Assembly: GCF_051961875.1 (NCBI RefSeq)
Contig: NZ_JBQCCV010000317.1
Location: 1 to 19,812 of the forward strand
DNA length: 19,812 bases
Origin: Intrasporangium_A sp051961875
GTDB lineage: Bacteria; Actinomycetota; Actinomycetes; Actinomycetales; Dermatophilaceae
Direction: 5' to 3'
Shown: in pieces, positions 6,657 through 13,123 of the stretch
Layout of the letters: every line of letters starts with the position of its first letter
Position numbering within the stretch: position 1 is the first letter of the stretch
The notes under the pieces: model-generated
What the model saw: only the letters and a program-made list of their open reading frames with translations
What the model was told of the DNA's origin: nothing
Databases searched by the model: none
Translations under genes and position numbers: made by a program

Positions 6657-8290
6657 CCAGGACCCAGCCCCTTCTCGAGCTCGACCCGGCCGTCGTCCGC
6701 CGGGCCCGGGCCCTCGCGCGCCGGGCCGCGGCGCCCGTCGTGCAGCTCGCCCAGCGGCATACGACCGTGTCGGTGGAGCGCGCCACGCTGCGGCTGGCCG
6801 GGCTCGCGGGAGCCGACCACGAGCGGGTCCCGTGGGTCAACCACCTCGTCGACGCCGTCCGCGACCAGGTCGGACTCGAGCACGGCATCACGACACCCGT
6901 GTGGGACGCCCTCCTGCGGGGCGAGGCCGAGGACGTGACCGTCCTCGCCCAGAAGGCCGCAAGCGGCAGCGTCCAGTTCCGTATCCCGCAGGGCCGCGAC
7001 GCGCTCGCCGCACGCCGTGCCGCCGCTCGGGCCGTTGGCACGGGCCTGAAGCGCATCGACGGCGCGCGGCGCACCCGGGACCGGCTCATCTCCCGGCACG
7101 GTGACCCCAAGCAGCAGCCGTGGATCTACCTCATCGTCGCGACGGGGGACATCTACGAGGACATCCCGCAGGCCCAGGCCGCCGCCCGTGAGGGTGCCGA
7201 CATCATCGCCGTCATCCGGTCGACCGGCCAGTCGCTGCTCGACTACGTCCCCGAGGGCGCTACCCGAGAGGGCTTCGCCGGCACGTATGCGACACAGGAG
7301 AACTTCCGGCTCATGCGCGCGGCCCTCGACGACGTGAGCAAGGAGGTCGGCCGCTACATCCGCCTGACGAACTACGCGTCCGGCCTCTGCATGCCAGAGA
7401 TCGCGGCCCTCGCCGGCATGGAGCGTCTCGACATGATGCTCAACGACTCGATGTACGGCATCCTCTTCCGCGACATCAACCCCGTGAGGACCTTTGTCGA
7501 CCAACGGTTCTCGCGACAGGTGCACGCGCGCGCCGGCATCATCATCAACACCGGTGAGGACAACTACCTCACGACGGCAGATGCCGTGGAGGCCGCCCAC
7601 ACGGTGACGGTGAGCCAGCTGCTCAACGAGCGGTTCGCCAAGGAGGCGGGGCTCGAGGACTGGCAGCTCGGGCTCGGGCACGCCTTCGAGATCAACCCCG
7701 ACATCCCCGACTCGTTCCGGCTCGAGCTCGCGCACGCCCTGCTCGCGCGGCAGCTGTTCCCGGACGCGCCGCTCAAGTGGATGCCGCCGACGAAGCACAT
7801 GACCGGAGACGTCTTCCGTGGCTACCTGCTCGACGGGTTCTTCAACCTCGCGGGTGCGATGACCGGCCAGGGCATCCTGCTCGTCGGGATGATGACCGAG
7901 GCCGTCGTGACGCCGTTCCTGTCCGACCGCGACCTCGCCCTGCAGAACGTGCGCTACGTCCTGGACGCGGCCGGCGGGCTCCGCGAGGACTTCCACCCGC
8001 CGCGGGACGGCTTCATCCAGAACCGCGCCCGTCAGGTGCTCTCCGAGGCGGTCGACCTGCTCGAGCGGATCGTCGACGACAGCGACAGCGGGGGAGACGT
8101 GCCGCTCCTCGCCGCCATCGCGGACGGCACGTTCGGCCTGATGAAGCGACCGGCGGACGGCGGCAAGGGGCTCGACGGCGTCGTCGAGCGCGCCGACGAC
8201 TACGACAACCCGGCGATCACCGCACTCGACGCCTGGCAGCCGCCGAAGCCGGCGACGTCCGCGCGCGGCACGAAGGGAGGCGCCCGATGA
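6653..8290 (+). CDS. kamD: Lysine 5,6-aminomutase, alpha subunit
   Basis: 545-residue large subunit of the adenosylcobalamin- and PLP-dependent lysine 5,6-aminomutase, which moves the terminal amino group of beta-lysine or D-lysine inward and here would make 3,5-diaminohexanoate. The sequence fits the TIM-barrel KamD family throughout, with recognisable blocks such as WIYLIVATGDIYEDIPQAQA (about 157-176), IRSTGQSLLDYVPEGAT (188-204), TNYASGLCMPEIA and LNDSMYGILFRDIN in the middle, and LDGFFNLAGAMTGQGILL later. Length is close to the clostridial alpha subunit. The start overlaps the kdd stop (ATGA) and the stop overlaps the kamE start (ATGA), as expected for subunits made in equal amounts. Confidence 0.95.
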   Translation: MTRTQPLLELDPAVVRRARALARRAAAPVVQLAQRHTTVSVERATLRLAGLAGADHERVPWVNHLVDAVRDQVGLEHGITTPVWDALLRGEAEDVTVLAQKAASGSVQFRIPQGRDALAARRAAARAVGTGLKRIDGARRTRDRLISRHGDPKQQPWIYLIVATGDIYEDIPQAQAAAREGADIIAVIRSTGQSLLDYVPEGATREGFAGTYATQENFRLMRAALDDVSKEVGRYIRLTNYASGLCMPEIAALAGMERLDMMLNDSMYGILFRDINPVRTFVDQRFSRQVHARAGIIINTGEDNYLTTADAVEAAHTVTVSQLLNERFAKEAGLEDWQLGLGHAFEINPDIPDSFRLELAHALLARQLFPDAPLKWMPPTKHMTGDVFRGYLLDGFFNLAGAMTGQGILLVGMMTEAVVTPFLSDRDLALQNVRYVLDAAGGLREDFHPPRDGFIQNRARQVLSEAVDLLERIVDDSDSGGDVPLLAAIADGTFGLMKRPADGGKGLDGVVERADDYDNPAITALDAWQPPKPATSARGTKGGAR

Positions 8291-9039
8291 CGAGCGGCCC
8301 GATCATCCGCCCCTACGGGGACACGACCGGCGACGGCATGGTGCAGGTCTCCTTCACCCTGCCCGTTCCGCATGACAAGCGCGCCGAGGGGGCCGCCCTG
8401 CAGCTCGCCCGGAAGATGGGTCTCGACCCGGCCCTCCTAGTGCACGCCAAGGCCGTCGGCCCGGACTTCACCTTCTTCGTCGTCTACGGTTCCGTGACCC
8501 ACCTGGTCAACCTCGACGAGGTGGAGGTGGTCGAGCGTGCCTACCCGCTGCTCTCGGCCAAGGAGGTCAACCTCGAGATCAAGCGGCGGCTGCGCCGCAA
8601 GCTGGTCGTCGTCGGGGCCTGCATCGGCACGGACGCGCACACCGTCGGGATCGACGCGATCCTCAACATCAAGGGCTTCGCGGGGGAGAAGGGCCTCGAG
8701 TACTACCGGGAGATCAAGGTCGTCAACCTCGGCGCCCAGGTCCTCGTGCCCGAACTCGTCGCCCGGGCCCGCGCGGAGAAGGCCGATGCGGTCCTCGTGA
8801 GCCAGGTCGTGACCCAGAAGGACGCCCATATCCACAACACCACCCAGATGTCCGCCGCGTTCCGCGAGGCCTACCCCGCCGGACGTGTGCCGATCCTCGT
8901 CGCGGGCGGGCCCCGCTTCGAGGAGGGCTCGGCCGGCAGGCTCGGGGTCGACCAGATCTTCGGGCGCGGCACGACCCCGGGCGAGGTGGCGAGCTACCTC
9001 GTCCACGAGATCATCGAGCGGAAGGCCAAGGCGGCATGA
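8287..9039 (+). CDS. kamE: Lysine 5,6-aminomutase, beta (B12-binding) subunit
   Basis: 250-residue small subunit with an N-terminal dimerisation domain (about 1-100) and a C-terminal Rossmann-type cobalamin domain. The B12 motif is complete: GTDAHTVG with His118 as lower axial ligand of cobalt, SQVVTQKDAH for the second element, and AGGPRF near the end. Lys129 lies 11 residues after His118, the same spacing as His133 and the PLP-binding Lys144 of the clostridial protein, so both cofactor contacts are in place. The start is the ATG whose ATGA overlaps the kamD stop. The stop overlaps an ATG at 9036 in the same manner, leading into the repeat-encoded leader of kal. Confidence 0.95.
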   Translation: MTSGPIIRPYGDTTGDGMVQVSFTLPVPHDKRAEGAALQLARKMGLDPALLVHAKAVGPDFTFFVVYGSVTHLVNLDEVEVVERAYPLLSAKEVNLEIKRRLRRKLVVVGACIGTDAHTVGIDAILNIKGFAGEKGLEYYREIKVVNLGAQVLVPELVARARAEKADAVLVSQVVTQKDAHIHNTTQMSAAFREAYPAGRVPILVAGGPRFEEGSAGRLGVDQIFGRGTTPGEVASYLVHEIIERKAKAA

Positions 9040-9186
9040 GCGCCGACCGGAGTGAGGACACGAGCGAGGAACGAGCGAGGCCCGGAGCGAAGGGAAGAGG
9101 CGCGACCAAAGGCATGAGCGCCGACCGGAGTGAGGACACGAGCGAGGAACGAGCGAGGCCCGGAGTGAAGGGAAGAGGCGCGACCA
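9033..9186 (+). repeat. Tandem duplication of a 78-bp purine-rich unit between kamE and kal
   Basis: Copies 9033-9108 and 9111-9186 are identical at 75 of 76 positions (C at 9088, T at 9166), with period 78. Each begins GGCATGAGCGCC, contains the short repeat ACGAGCGAGG twice, and ends with GGAAGAGGCGCGACCA, which includes a ribosome-binding-like GGAAGAGG. The unit is a multiple of three and has no stop in the kal frame, where it encodes two copies of a charged peptide containing SEDTSEERARPG. The plus strand is strongly biased to A and G, unlike the flanking genes. It looks like a recent duplication of a small repetitive element. Confidence 0.9.
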
Positions 9187-9602
9187 TGGACATCACTGAG
9201 ACGCAGACGACGCAGCAGGGGACCGGTGCCGAGGTGGGGCGCCGCGTGACGCACCGGCGTTACGTGCCCTACAGCCACGCCCACTACGCCGGCAACCTCG
9301 TCGACGGCGCCTACTCGCTCGCCGCCTTCGGTGACGTGGCCACGGAGATGTGCATCCAGACGGACGGCGACGAGGGGCTCTTCGCGTCCTACAGCGGCGT
9401 CCAGTTCAAGGCTCCGGTCCGGGCCGGCGACGTCATCGAGATCTCCGCCGAGCTCGTCCGGGTCGGTCGGCGCTCCCGCGAGATGGACTTCGAGGTGCGC
9501 GTCATCGCCCGCGGCAACCCGGAGCGAGGCACGTCCGCCGCGGACGTCCTCGACCCGCCCGTCGTCGCGACGACCGCGCGGGGCGTCGTCGTCGTGCCCT
9601 GA
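9186..9602 (+). CDS. kal: 3-aminobutyryl-CoA ammonia-lyase (hotdog fold)
   Basis: 138-residue hotdog-fold protein expected to remove ammonia from L-3-aminobutyryl-CoA to give crotonyl-CoA, the last amino-acid-specific step of lysine fermentation. The conserved core begins at RRYVPYSHAHYAGNLVDGA and continues through FGDVATEM, FKAPVRAGDVIEI and a MDFEVRVIARG strand. Length is close to the 120-140 residues usual for Kal. The start is uncertain. ATG 9186 has AGAGG 7 nt before it. The same frame is open upstream to ATG 9036, which overlaps the kamE stop as ATGA and would add 50 residues encoded by the tandem repeat; ATG 9114 would add 24. Last gene of the kdd operon. General thioesterase function cannot be excluded from the fold alone, but the context is strong. 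Confidence 0.85.
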   Translation: MDITETQTTQQGTGAEVGRRVTHRRYVPYSHAHYAGNLVDGAYSLAAFGDVATEMCIQTDGDEGLFASYSGVQFKAPVRAGDVIEISAELVRVGRRSREMDFEVRVIARGNPERGTSAADVLDPPVVATTARGVVVVP

Positions 9603-9655
9603 CGTTCCCCCCACCCGCGCGGAGGGGCGATGCGGTCGAAATGAGGTGTGCGGCA

Positions 9656-9661
9656 TACCGT
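9656..9661 (+). promoter_or_regulatory. -10 box TACCGT of a probable leaderless promoter for lnt
   Basis: TACCGT (TAnnnT) lies 6 nt before GTG 9668. This sets the envelope genes apart from the kam operon and favours GTG 9668 over the in-frame ATG at 9641 as the lnt start. No clear -35 is visible. Confidence 0.45.
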
Positions 9662-9667
9662 TTGCTC

Positions 9668-11236
9668 GTGCGTCCTCTCCTCGCCCTCATCGCTGGGGGA
9701 GTGCTGTGCCTCGCGTTCCCGACCTTCAACATCTGGGTCGCGGCGCCGGTGGCGTTGACGCTGCTCGCGCTCGCGCTCACCGGTGCCCGGGCGCGGAGCG
9801 GGTTCGGCCTCGGGCTCCTCGCCGGGCTGGCGTTCTTCGTCCCGACCCTCCAGTGGTCCGGGATCTACGTCGGCAGCCTGCCGTGGCTCGCGCTCGGGAC
9901 GGCCGAGGCGGTCTTCTTCGGGCTGGCCGGCCTGGCCTACGCGTGGCTGACCCGCTGGGGGCGGGTCCGGCCGGTCGTCTTCGCGCTCGTCTGGGTCGTC
10001 GCCGAGGGGCTGCGGGCCCGGGCCCCCTACGGCGGCTTCCCGTGGCTCAAACTGGCCTTCGGCCAGGCCGACGCGCCCTTCGGGCGGCTCGTCGCACTCG
10101 GCGGGCCACCCCTGGTCGGCTTCGTCATCGCGCTGTCGGCCGGGCTGCTCGCGCTCGCGGTCCAGTCCGTCGTGCTCCGACGTGGCGGTATGCCGCTGAG
10201 CCGGGTCGTCGTGGCACCCCTCCTCGCGGTCGGGCTCGGCGCCTCGGGCCTGCTCGTCCCGCTGCCGACGGACGGACCCACGGCGCAGTTCCTCGGCGTC
10301 CAGGGCAACGTGCCGCGCCCGGGCCTCGACTTCAACGCCGAGCGGCGGATGGTCCTCGACAACCACGTCCGGGCGACCGACGACGCCCTGCAGGACGTCG
10401 CCGCGGGCCGCGCGCCACGACCCGACCTCATCGTCTGGCCCGAGAACGCGTCCGACATCGACCCGCTGCGCAACGCCGACGCCAAGAGCGAGATCCTCGC
10501 GACCGTGCAGGCGGCGCAGGCGCCCCTCATCGTCGGCGGCCTGCTCGAGGAACCGACCGACCACGTCTCGAACGTCTCGCTCCTGTTCGAGCCCGGCAAG
10601 GGCAACACCGCCCGCTACGTCAAGCGGCACCCTGTGCCCTTCGCCGAGTACATCCCGAACCGCGACTTCTTCCGGATCTTCAGCAAGGAGGTCGACCTCG
10701 TCGTCCGTGACTTCGTCGCCGGGAGCAAGGTCGGGCTGTTCAGCGTGCAGCCGAAGGCCGCGCCGCAGATCCGGGCGGGACTCGCCATCTGCTTCGAGGT
10801 CGCCTACGACGACATCATGCTCGACGCCGTGCGGGCCGGCGCGAACGTGCTCGTGGTCCAGACGAACAACGCGACGTTCGGCTACACGGCCGAGTCGCCG
10901 CAGCAGCTCGCGATCAGCCGCATCCGGGCGATGGAGTTCGGCCGGTCGGTCATCCACGTCTCGACGGTCGGGCAGAGCGCACTGATCACGCCCGATGGAA
11001 CTGCGCACCAGGTCACGTCGTTGTTCACCCAGGCGGTCGTCCGCGGCGCCCTGCCGTTGCGGACCGAGACGACTCTTGCGACACGCATCGGCGAGGTGCC
11101 CGAGTGGGTTGCGGCAGCGGTTCTCGTGCTCATCATGATTGGATCGTTCGTGCGGGGCAGGGGCCAGGCGGCCGGGGTCGCCGAGACGGCCGAGACGGCC
11201 GAGACGAAGGACGAGGATGACGAGCACGTATCGTGA
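9668..11236 (+). CDS. lnt: Apolipoprotein N-acyltransferase
   Basis: 522-residue membrane enzyme that N-acylates the lipid-modified cysteine of lipoproteins. The first 200 residues form several membrane helices, with the family motif APYGGFPWLKLAFGQ (about 119-133). The periplasmic-side nitrilase domain has the Glu-Lys-Cys triad: Glu259 in IVWPENA, Lys319 in YVKRHPVPFAEY and Cys375 in LAICFEVAYDD. A last helix (AAVLVLIMIGSF) is followed by a charged tail with the repeat AET three times. GTG 9668 is chosen for the leaderless -10 box; ATG 9641 would add nine residues. It overlaps ppm by 20 bp in a different frame. In mycobacteria the two activities are fused in Ppm1; here they are separate proteins. 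Confidence 0.92.
   Translation: MRPLLALIAGGVLCLAFPTFNIWVAAPVALTLLALALTGARARSGFGLGLLAGLAFFVPTLQWSGIYVGSLPWLALGTAEAVFFGLAGLAYAWLTRWGRVRPVVFALVWVVAEGLRARAPYGGFPWLKLAFGQADAPFGRLVALGGPPLVGFVIALSAGLLALAVQSVVLRRGGMPLSRVVVAPLLAVGLGASGLLVPLPTDGPTAQFLGVQGNVPRPGLDFNAERRMVLDNHVRATDDALQDVAAGRAPRPDLIVWPENASDIDPLRNADAKSEILATVQAAQAPLIVGGLLEEPTDHVSNVSLLFEPGKGNTARYVKRHPVPFAEYIPNRDFFRIFSKEVDLVVRDFVAGSKVGLFSVQPKAAPQIRAGLAICFEVAYDDIMLDAVRAGANVLVVQTNNATFGYTAESPQQLAISRIRAMEFGRSVIHVSTVGQSALITPDGTAHQVTSLFTQAVVRGALPLRTETTLATRIGEVPEWVAAAVLVLIMIGSFVRGRGQAAGVAETAETAETKDEDDEHVS
11180..11206 (+). repeat. Three tandem copies of GCCGAGACG in the lnt tail
   Basis: Three exact 9-bp units in frame, encoding A-E-T three times, 10 bp before the ppm start. 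A length change by whole units would leave the lnt frame intact. Such a short array is prone to slippage. Confidence 0.85.
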
Positions 11237-11996
11237 GCCGGTGACGAGGGTCGCCGTGCTCATCCCCACGTACAACGAGCGCGAGAGCCTGCCGGGTGTG
11301 ATCAGCCGTGTCCGGGCGAGCGTGCCGGCTGCCGACGTCGTCGTCCTCGACGACAGCTCCCCCGACGGCACCGGCCGGCTCGCCGACGAGATCGCGGCGG
11401 GCGACCCGCAGGTGCACGTCATGCACCGCGCCGAGAAGCAGGGCCTCGGCCGGGCCTACCTGGCCGGCTTCGAGTGGGCCATGCAGCGGGACTACGACGC
11501 GGTCGTCGAGATGGATGCCGACGGCTCGCACCAGCCCGAGCAGCTGCCGTTGCTGCTCGCGGCCCTCGCCGACGCCGACCTGGTCATCGGCTCCCGGTGG
11601 ATCCGAGGCGGGCGGGTGCGCAACTGGCCGTTCCGCCGCAAGGTGCTCTCGGTCGGGGCGAACATCTACACCAAGGTGCTGCTCGGCATGCACGTCAACG
11701 ACGCGACGGCCGGCTACCGCGCCTACCGAACCATCGCCCTGAAGACCATCGGCCTCGACGGTGTCGAGTCGCAGGGCTACTGCTTCCAGGTCGACCTCAC
11801 CGTCCGCGCCGTGCGCGCCGGGCTGACGGTCGTCGAAGTGCCGATCACCTTCGTTGAGCGCGAGATCGGCGTGTCGAAGATGGGCAGGGACATCATCCGT
11901 GAGGCCCTCACGAACGTGACGTTCTGGGGCCTCGAGCACCGGGGCCGGCAGGTCCGCCACCTCGTGCACTCCATCCGGGACCGGAAGCGGAACTGA
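11217..11996 (+). CDS. Polyprenol-phosphate mannosyltransferase (dolichol-P-mannose synthase family, GT2)
   Basis: 259-residue GT-A glycosyltransferase that transfers mannose from GDP-mannose to polyprenyl phosphate, supplying the lipid-linked donor for cell-envelope and protein mannosylation. Motifs include IPTYNERESLPGV (16-28), VVLDDSSPDGTG (42-53), the metal-binding DAD at 100-102 in EMDADGSHQPEQLP, IGSRWIRGG and the GYRAYR segment, then FVEREIGVSKMG near the end. Without membrane helices it matches the catalytic domain of mycobacterial Ppm1. The ATG at 11217 has AAGGACGAGG just upstream and overlaps lnt by 20 bp; GTG 11241 is an alternative start. Coupling with lnt suggests that lipoprotein acylation and mannosylation enzymes are made together. 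Confidence 0.9.
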   Translation: MTSTYREPVTRVAVLIPTYNERESLPGVISRVRASVPAADVVVLDDSSPDGTGRLADEIAAGDPQVHVMHRAEKQGLGRAYLAGFEWAMQRDYDAVVEMDADGSHQPEQLPLLLAALADADLVIGSRWIRGGRVRNWPFRRKVLSVGANIYTKVLLGMHVNDATAGYRAYRTIALKTIGLDGVESQGYCFQVDLTVRAVRAGLTVVEVPITFVEREIGVSKMGRDIIREALTNVTFWGLEHRGRQVRHLVHSIRDRKRN

Positions 11997-12001
11997 CCCC
12001 C

Positions 12002-12565
12002 ATGACGACCCAGCCGCGTCGTCGGCTGCGGCCCACCCGGGTCGCGGCCCTCGGCTTCCTTGTCCTCGTCATCCTCGAGGTGCTGGCCATCCGGTTCGTC
12101 GCGCTGCGGATCGGTGGGGGAGCGACGTTCCTGCTCCTCGTCGCCACGTCCATCCTCGGTGGTTGGGTCGTCGCCCGTGAGGGCCGGCGTCGCTGGCAGG
12201 CACTCGCCGACGCGGTCCGGGCCGGCCGGCCACCGCAACGCGAGGTGGCCGACAGCATCCTCGTGCTGGTCGGTGGGCTGTTCCTACTGCTGCCCGGTTT
12301 CGTCAGCGACGTGCTGGGGCTGCTCCTTGTGCTGCCGTTCACCCGCGCGCTGGCGCGTCGCTTCCTGATGCCACTGCTCGGCCGACGCCTCCTCGTCAGG
12401 GTGAGCGGCCCTGCAAGCGGTCCCGGGTTCGCGCGGATGCGGCGCAGCCGCGGGGCCGGTGAGGTCATCGAGGGCCACATCGTTCGCGACGACGCGGTCC
12501 ACGGTGAGGTCCTCGAGGGCGACGTCATCGACCCCGACACCGGGGACGAGAACGGGCGAGCCTAG
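12002..12565 (+). CDS. fxsA: FxsA family membrane protein
   Basis: 187-residue cytoplasmic-membrane protein of the FxsA family, named for the E. coli protein whose overproduction relieves F-exclusion of phage T7. Its molecular role is unknown. Two N-terminal hydrophobic segments (about 14-35 and 39-58), the connecting segment GGWVVAREGRRRW, and a long hydrophobic stretch 84-113 with the family motif LLLPGFVSDVLGLLLVLP are visible. The C-terminal 65 residues are polar and acidic (EVIEGHIVRDD...). The ATG lies 5 bp after the ppm stop, so it is probably co-transcribed with lnt-ppm; the spacing leaves only a weak ribosome-binding site. Confidence 0.88.
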   Translation: MTTQPRRRLRPTRVAALGFLVLVILEVLAIRFVALRIGGGATFLLLVATSILGGWVVAREGRRRWQALADAVRAGRPPQREVADSILVLVGGLFLLLPGFVSDVLGLLLVLPFTRALARRFLMPLLGRRLLVRVSGPASGPGFARMRRSRGAGEVIEGHIVRDDAVHGEVLEGDVIDPDTGDENGRA

Positions 12566-12572
12566 CACCCCC

Positions 12573-12599
12573 GGGAACAATCGACGGCGCCCGGCCGTT
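12573..12599 (+). promoter_or_regulatory. SigR/SigH-type promoter (GGGAAC-N18-GTT) upstream of rbpA
   Basis: GGGAAC at 12573-12578 and GTT at 12597-12599 are separated by exactly 18 nt, matching the consensus for the thiol-stress sigma factors SigR of Streptomyces and SigH of mycobacteria. In S. coelicolor rbpA is a known SigR target. The leader would be about 60 nt. A second box, TACTGT at 12646-12651, could serve a housekeeping promoter. The leader also holds an imperfect hairpin (12613-12638, GGTGG/CCACC with inner CATG/CATG). Confidence 0.6.
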
Positions 12600-12669
12600 A
12601 GCAAACAGTGAGGGTGGGCATGATCCGCATGTACCACCGCCAAAGTACTGTCGCCGGGAGGGTGTTCCC

Positions 12670-13029
12670 ATGGCCGATCGAGCATTGCGTGGTTCCAACC
12701 TCGGCTCCCTGAGCATGGAGTCGGACGAGAATGTCGTGCCCAGCCCACGCCAGATCACTGTCTACGTGTGTGACCAAGGTCACCGCACTGAGCTGCCGTT
12801 CTCCGTCGAGGCGGAGATCCCGCCCACCTGGGAGTGCCGCTGCGGCCTCGTGGCCAAGCTGCTCGACGGCCCGGAGCCGGAGCTCAAGGCCGCGAAGCAC
12901 GTGCGGACCCACTGGGACATGCTGCTCGAGCGGCGCTCGATCCCCGAGCTCGAGGAGCTGCTCGAGGAGCGGCTGACGCTGCTGCGCGAGTCCCGCGGCG
13001 AGAAGCCCCGCCGCAAGAAGACCGCCTGA
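12670..13029 (+). CDS. rbpA: RNA polymerase-binding protein RbpA
   Basis: 119-residue actinobacterial transcription factor that binds RNA polymerase and the principal sigma factor and stabilises the open complex. The N-terminal tail MADRALRGSNLGS, the core with a likely zinc site (Cys34, His38, Cys56, Cys58 in VYVCDQGH and WECRCG), the basic linker, and the sigma-interacting domain with THWDMLLERRSIPELEELLEE-like sequence (about 90-112) are all in family order. The Lys/Arg-rich end (RGEKPRRKKTA) is slightly longer than in mycobacteria. GGGAGG lies 8 nt before the ATG. A single-gene unit, with a SigR-type promoter upstream and a strong terminator downstream. Confidence 0.95.
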   Translation: MADRALRGSNLGSLSMESDENVVPSPRQITVYVCDQGHRTELPFSVEAEIPPTWECRCGLVAKLLDGPEPELKAAKHVRTHWDMLLERRSIPELEELLEERLTLLRESRGEKPRRKKTA

Positions 13030-13048
13030 GCGCGCCATACGGCATCGG

Positions 13049-13079
13049 AGAGCCCGCCCCGTTCGTGGGGGCGGGCTCT
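13049..13079. terminator. Strong hairpin between convergent rbpA and MFS genes
   Basis: Perfect 12-bp stem AGAGCCCGCCCC / GGGGCGGGCTCT with a 7-nt loop, 20 bp after the rbpA stop and 45 bp after the stop of the opposite MFS gene. Only a short TT follows on the plus strand. Probably stops transcription from both sides. Confidence 0.85.
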
Positions 13080-13123
13080 TCGCATGCCCACCGCGCGCCC
13101 GAGGTCACGCGTCCGGCAGAGCC

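Noticed and set aside
6494..7996. 500-codon minus-strand frame opposite kdd and kamD
   Set aside because: Covers the well-supported KamD protein on the other strand; no domain or start signal.
9033..9186. Possible CRISPR array at the tandem repeat
   Set aside because: Only two adjoining copies of a 76-bp unit, no spacers and no cas genes.
9630..9644. Mini-frame MRSK-stop with GGAGGGG nearby, before lnt
   Set aside because: Five codons including the stop, and probably upstream of the leaderless lnt transcript start.
9389..11422. 677-codon minus-strand frame opposite lnt and ppm
   Set aside because: Low-complexity Arg/Asp/Glu/Pro/Gly sequence opposite clearly recognisable enzymes.
12608..12712. 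34-codon GTG-started frame in the rbpA leader, overlapping the rbpA start
   Set aside because: No ribosome-binding site and no recognisable peptide; a leader peptide cannot be supported without conservation data.
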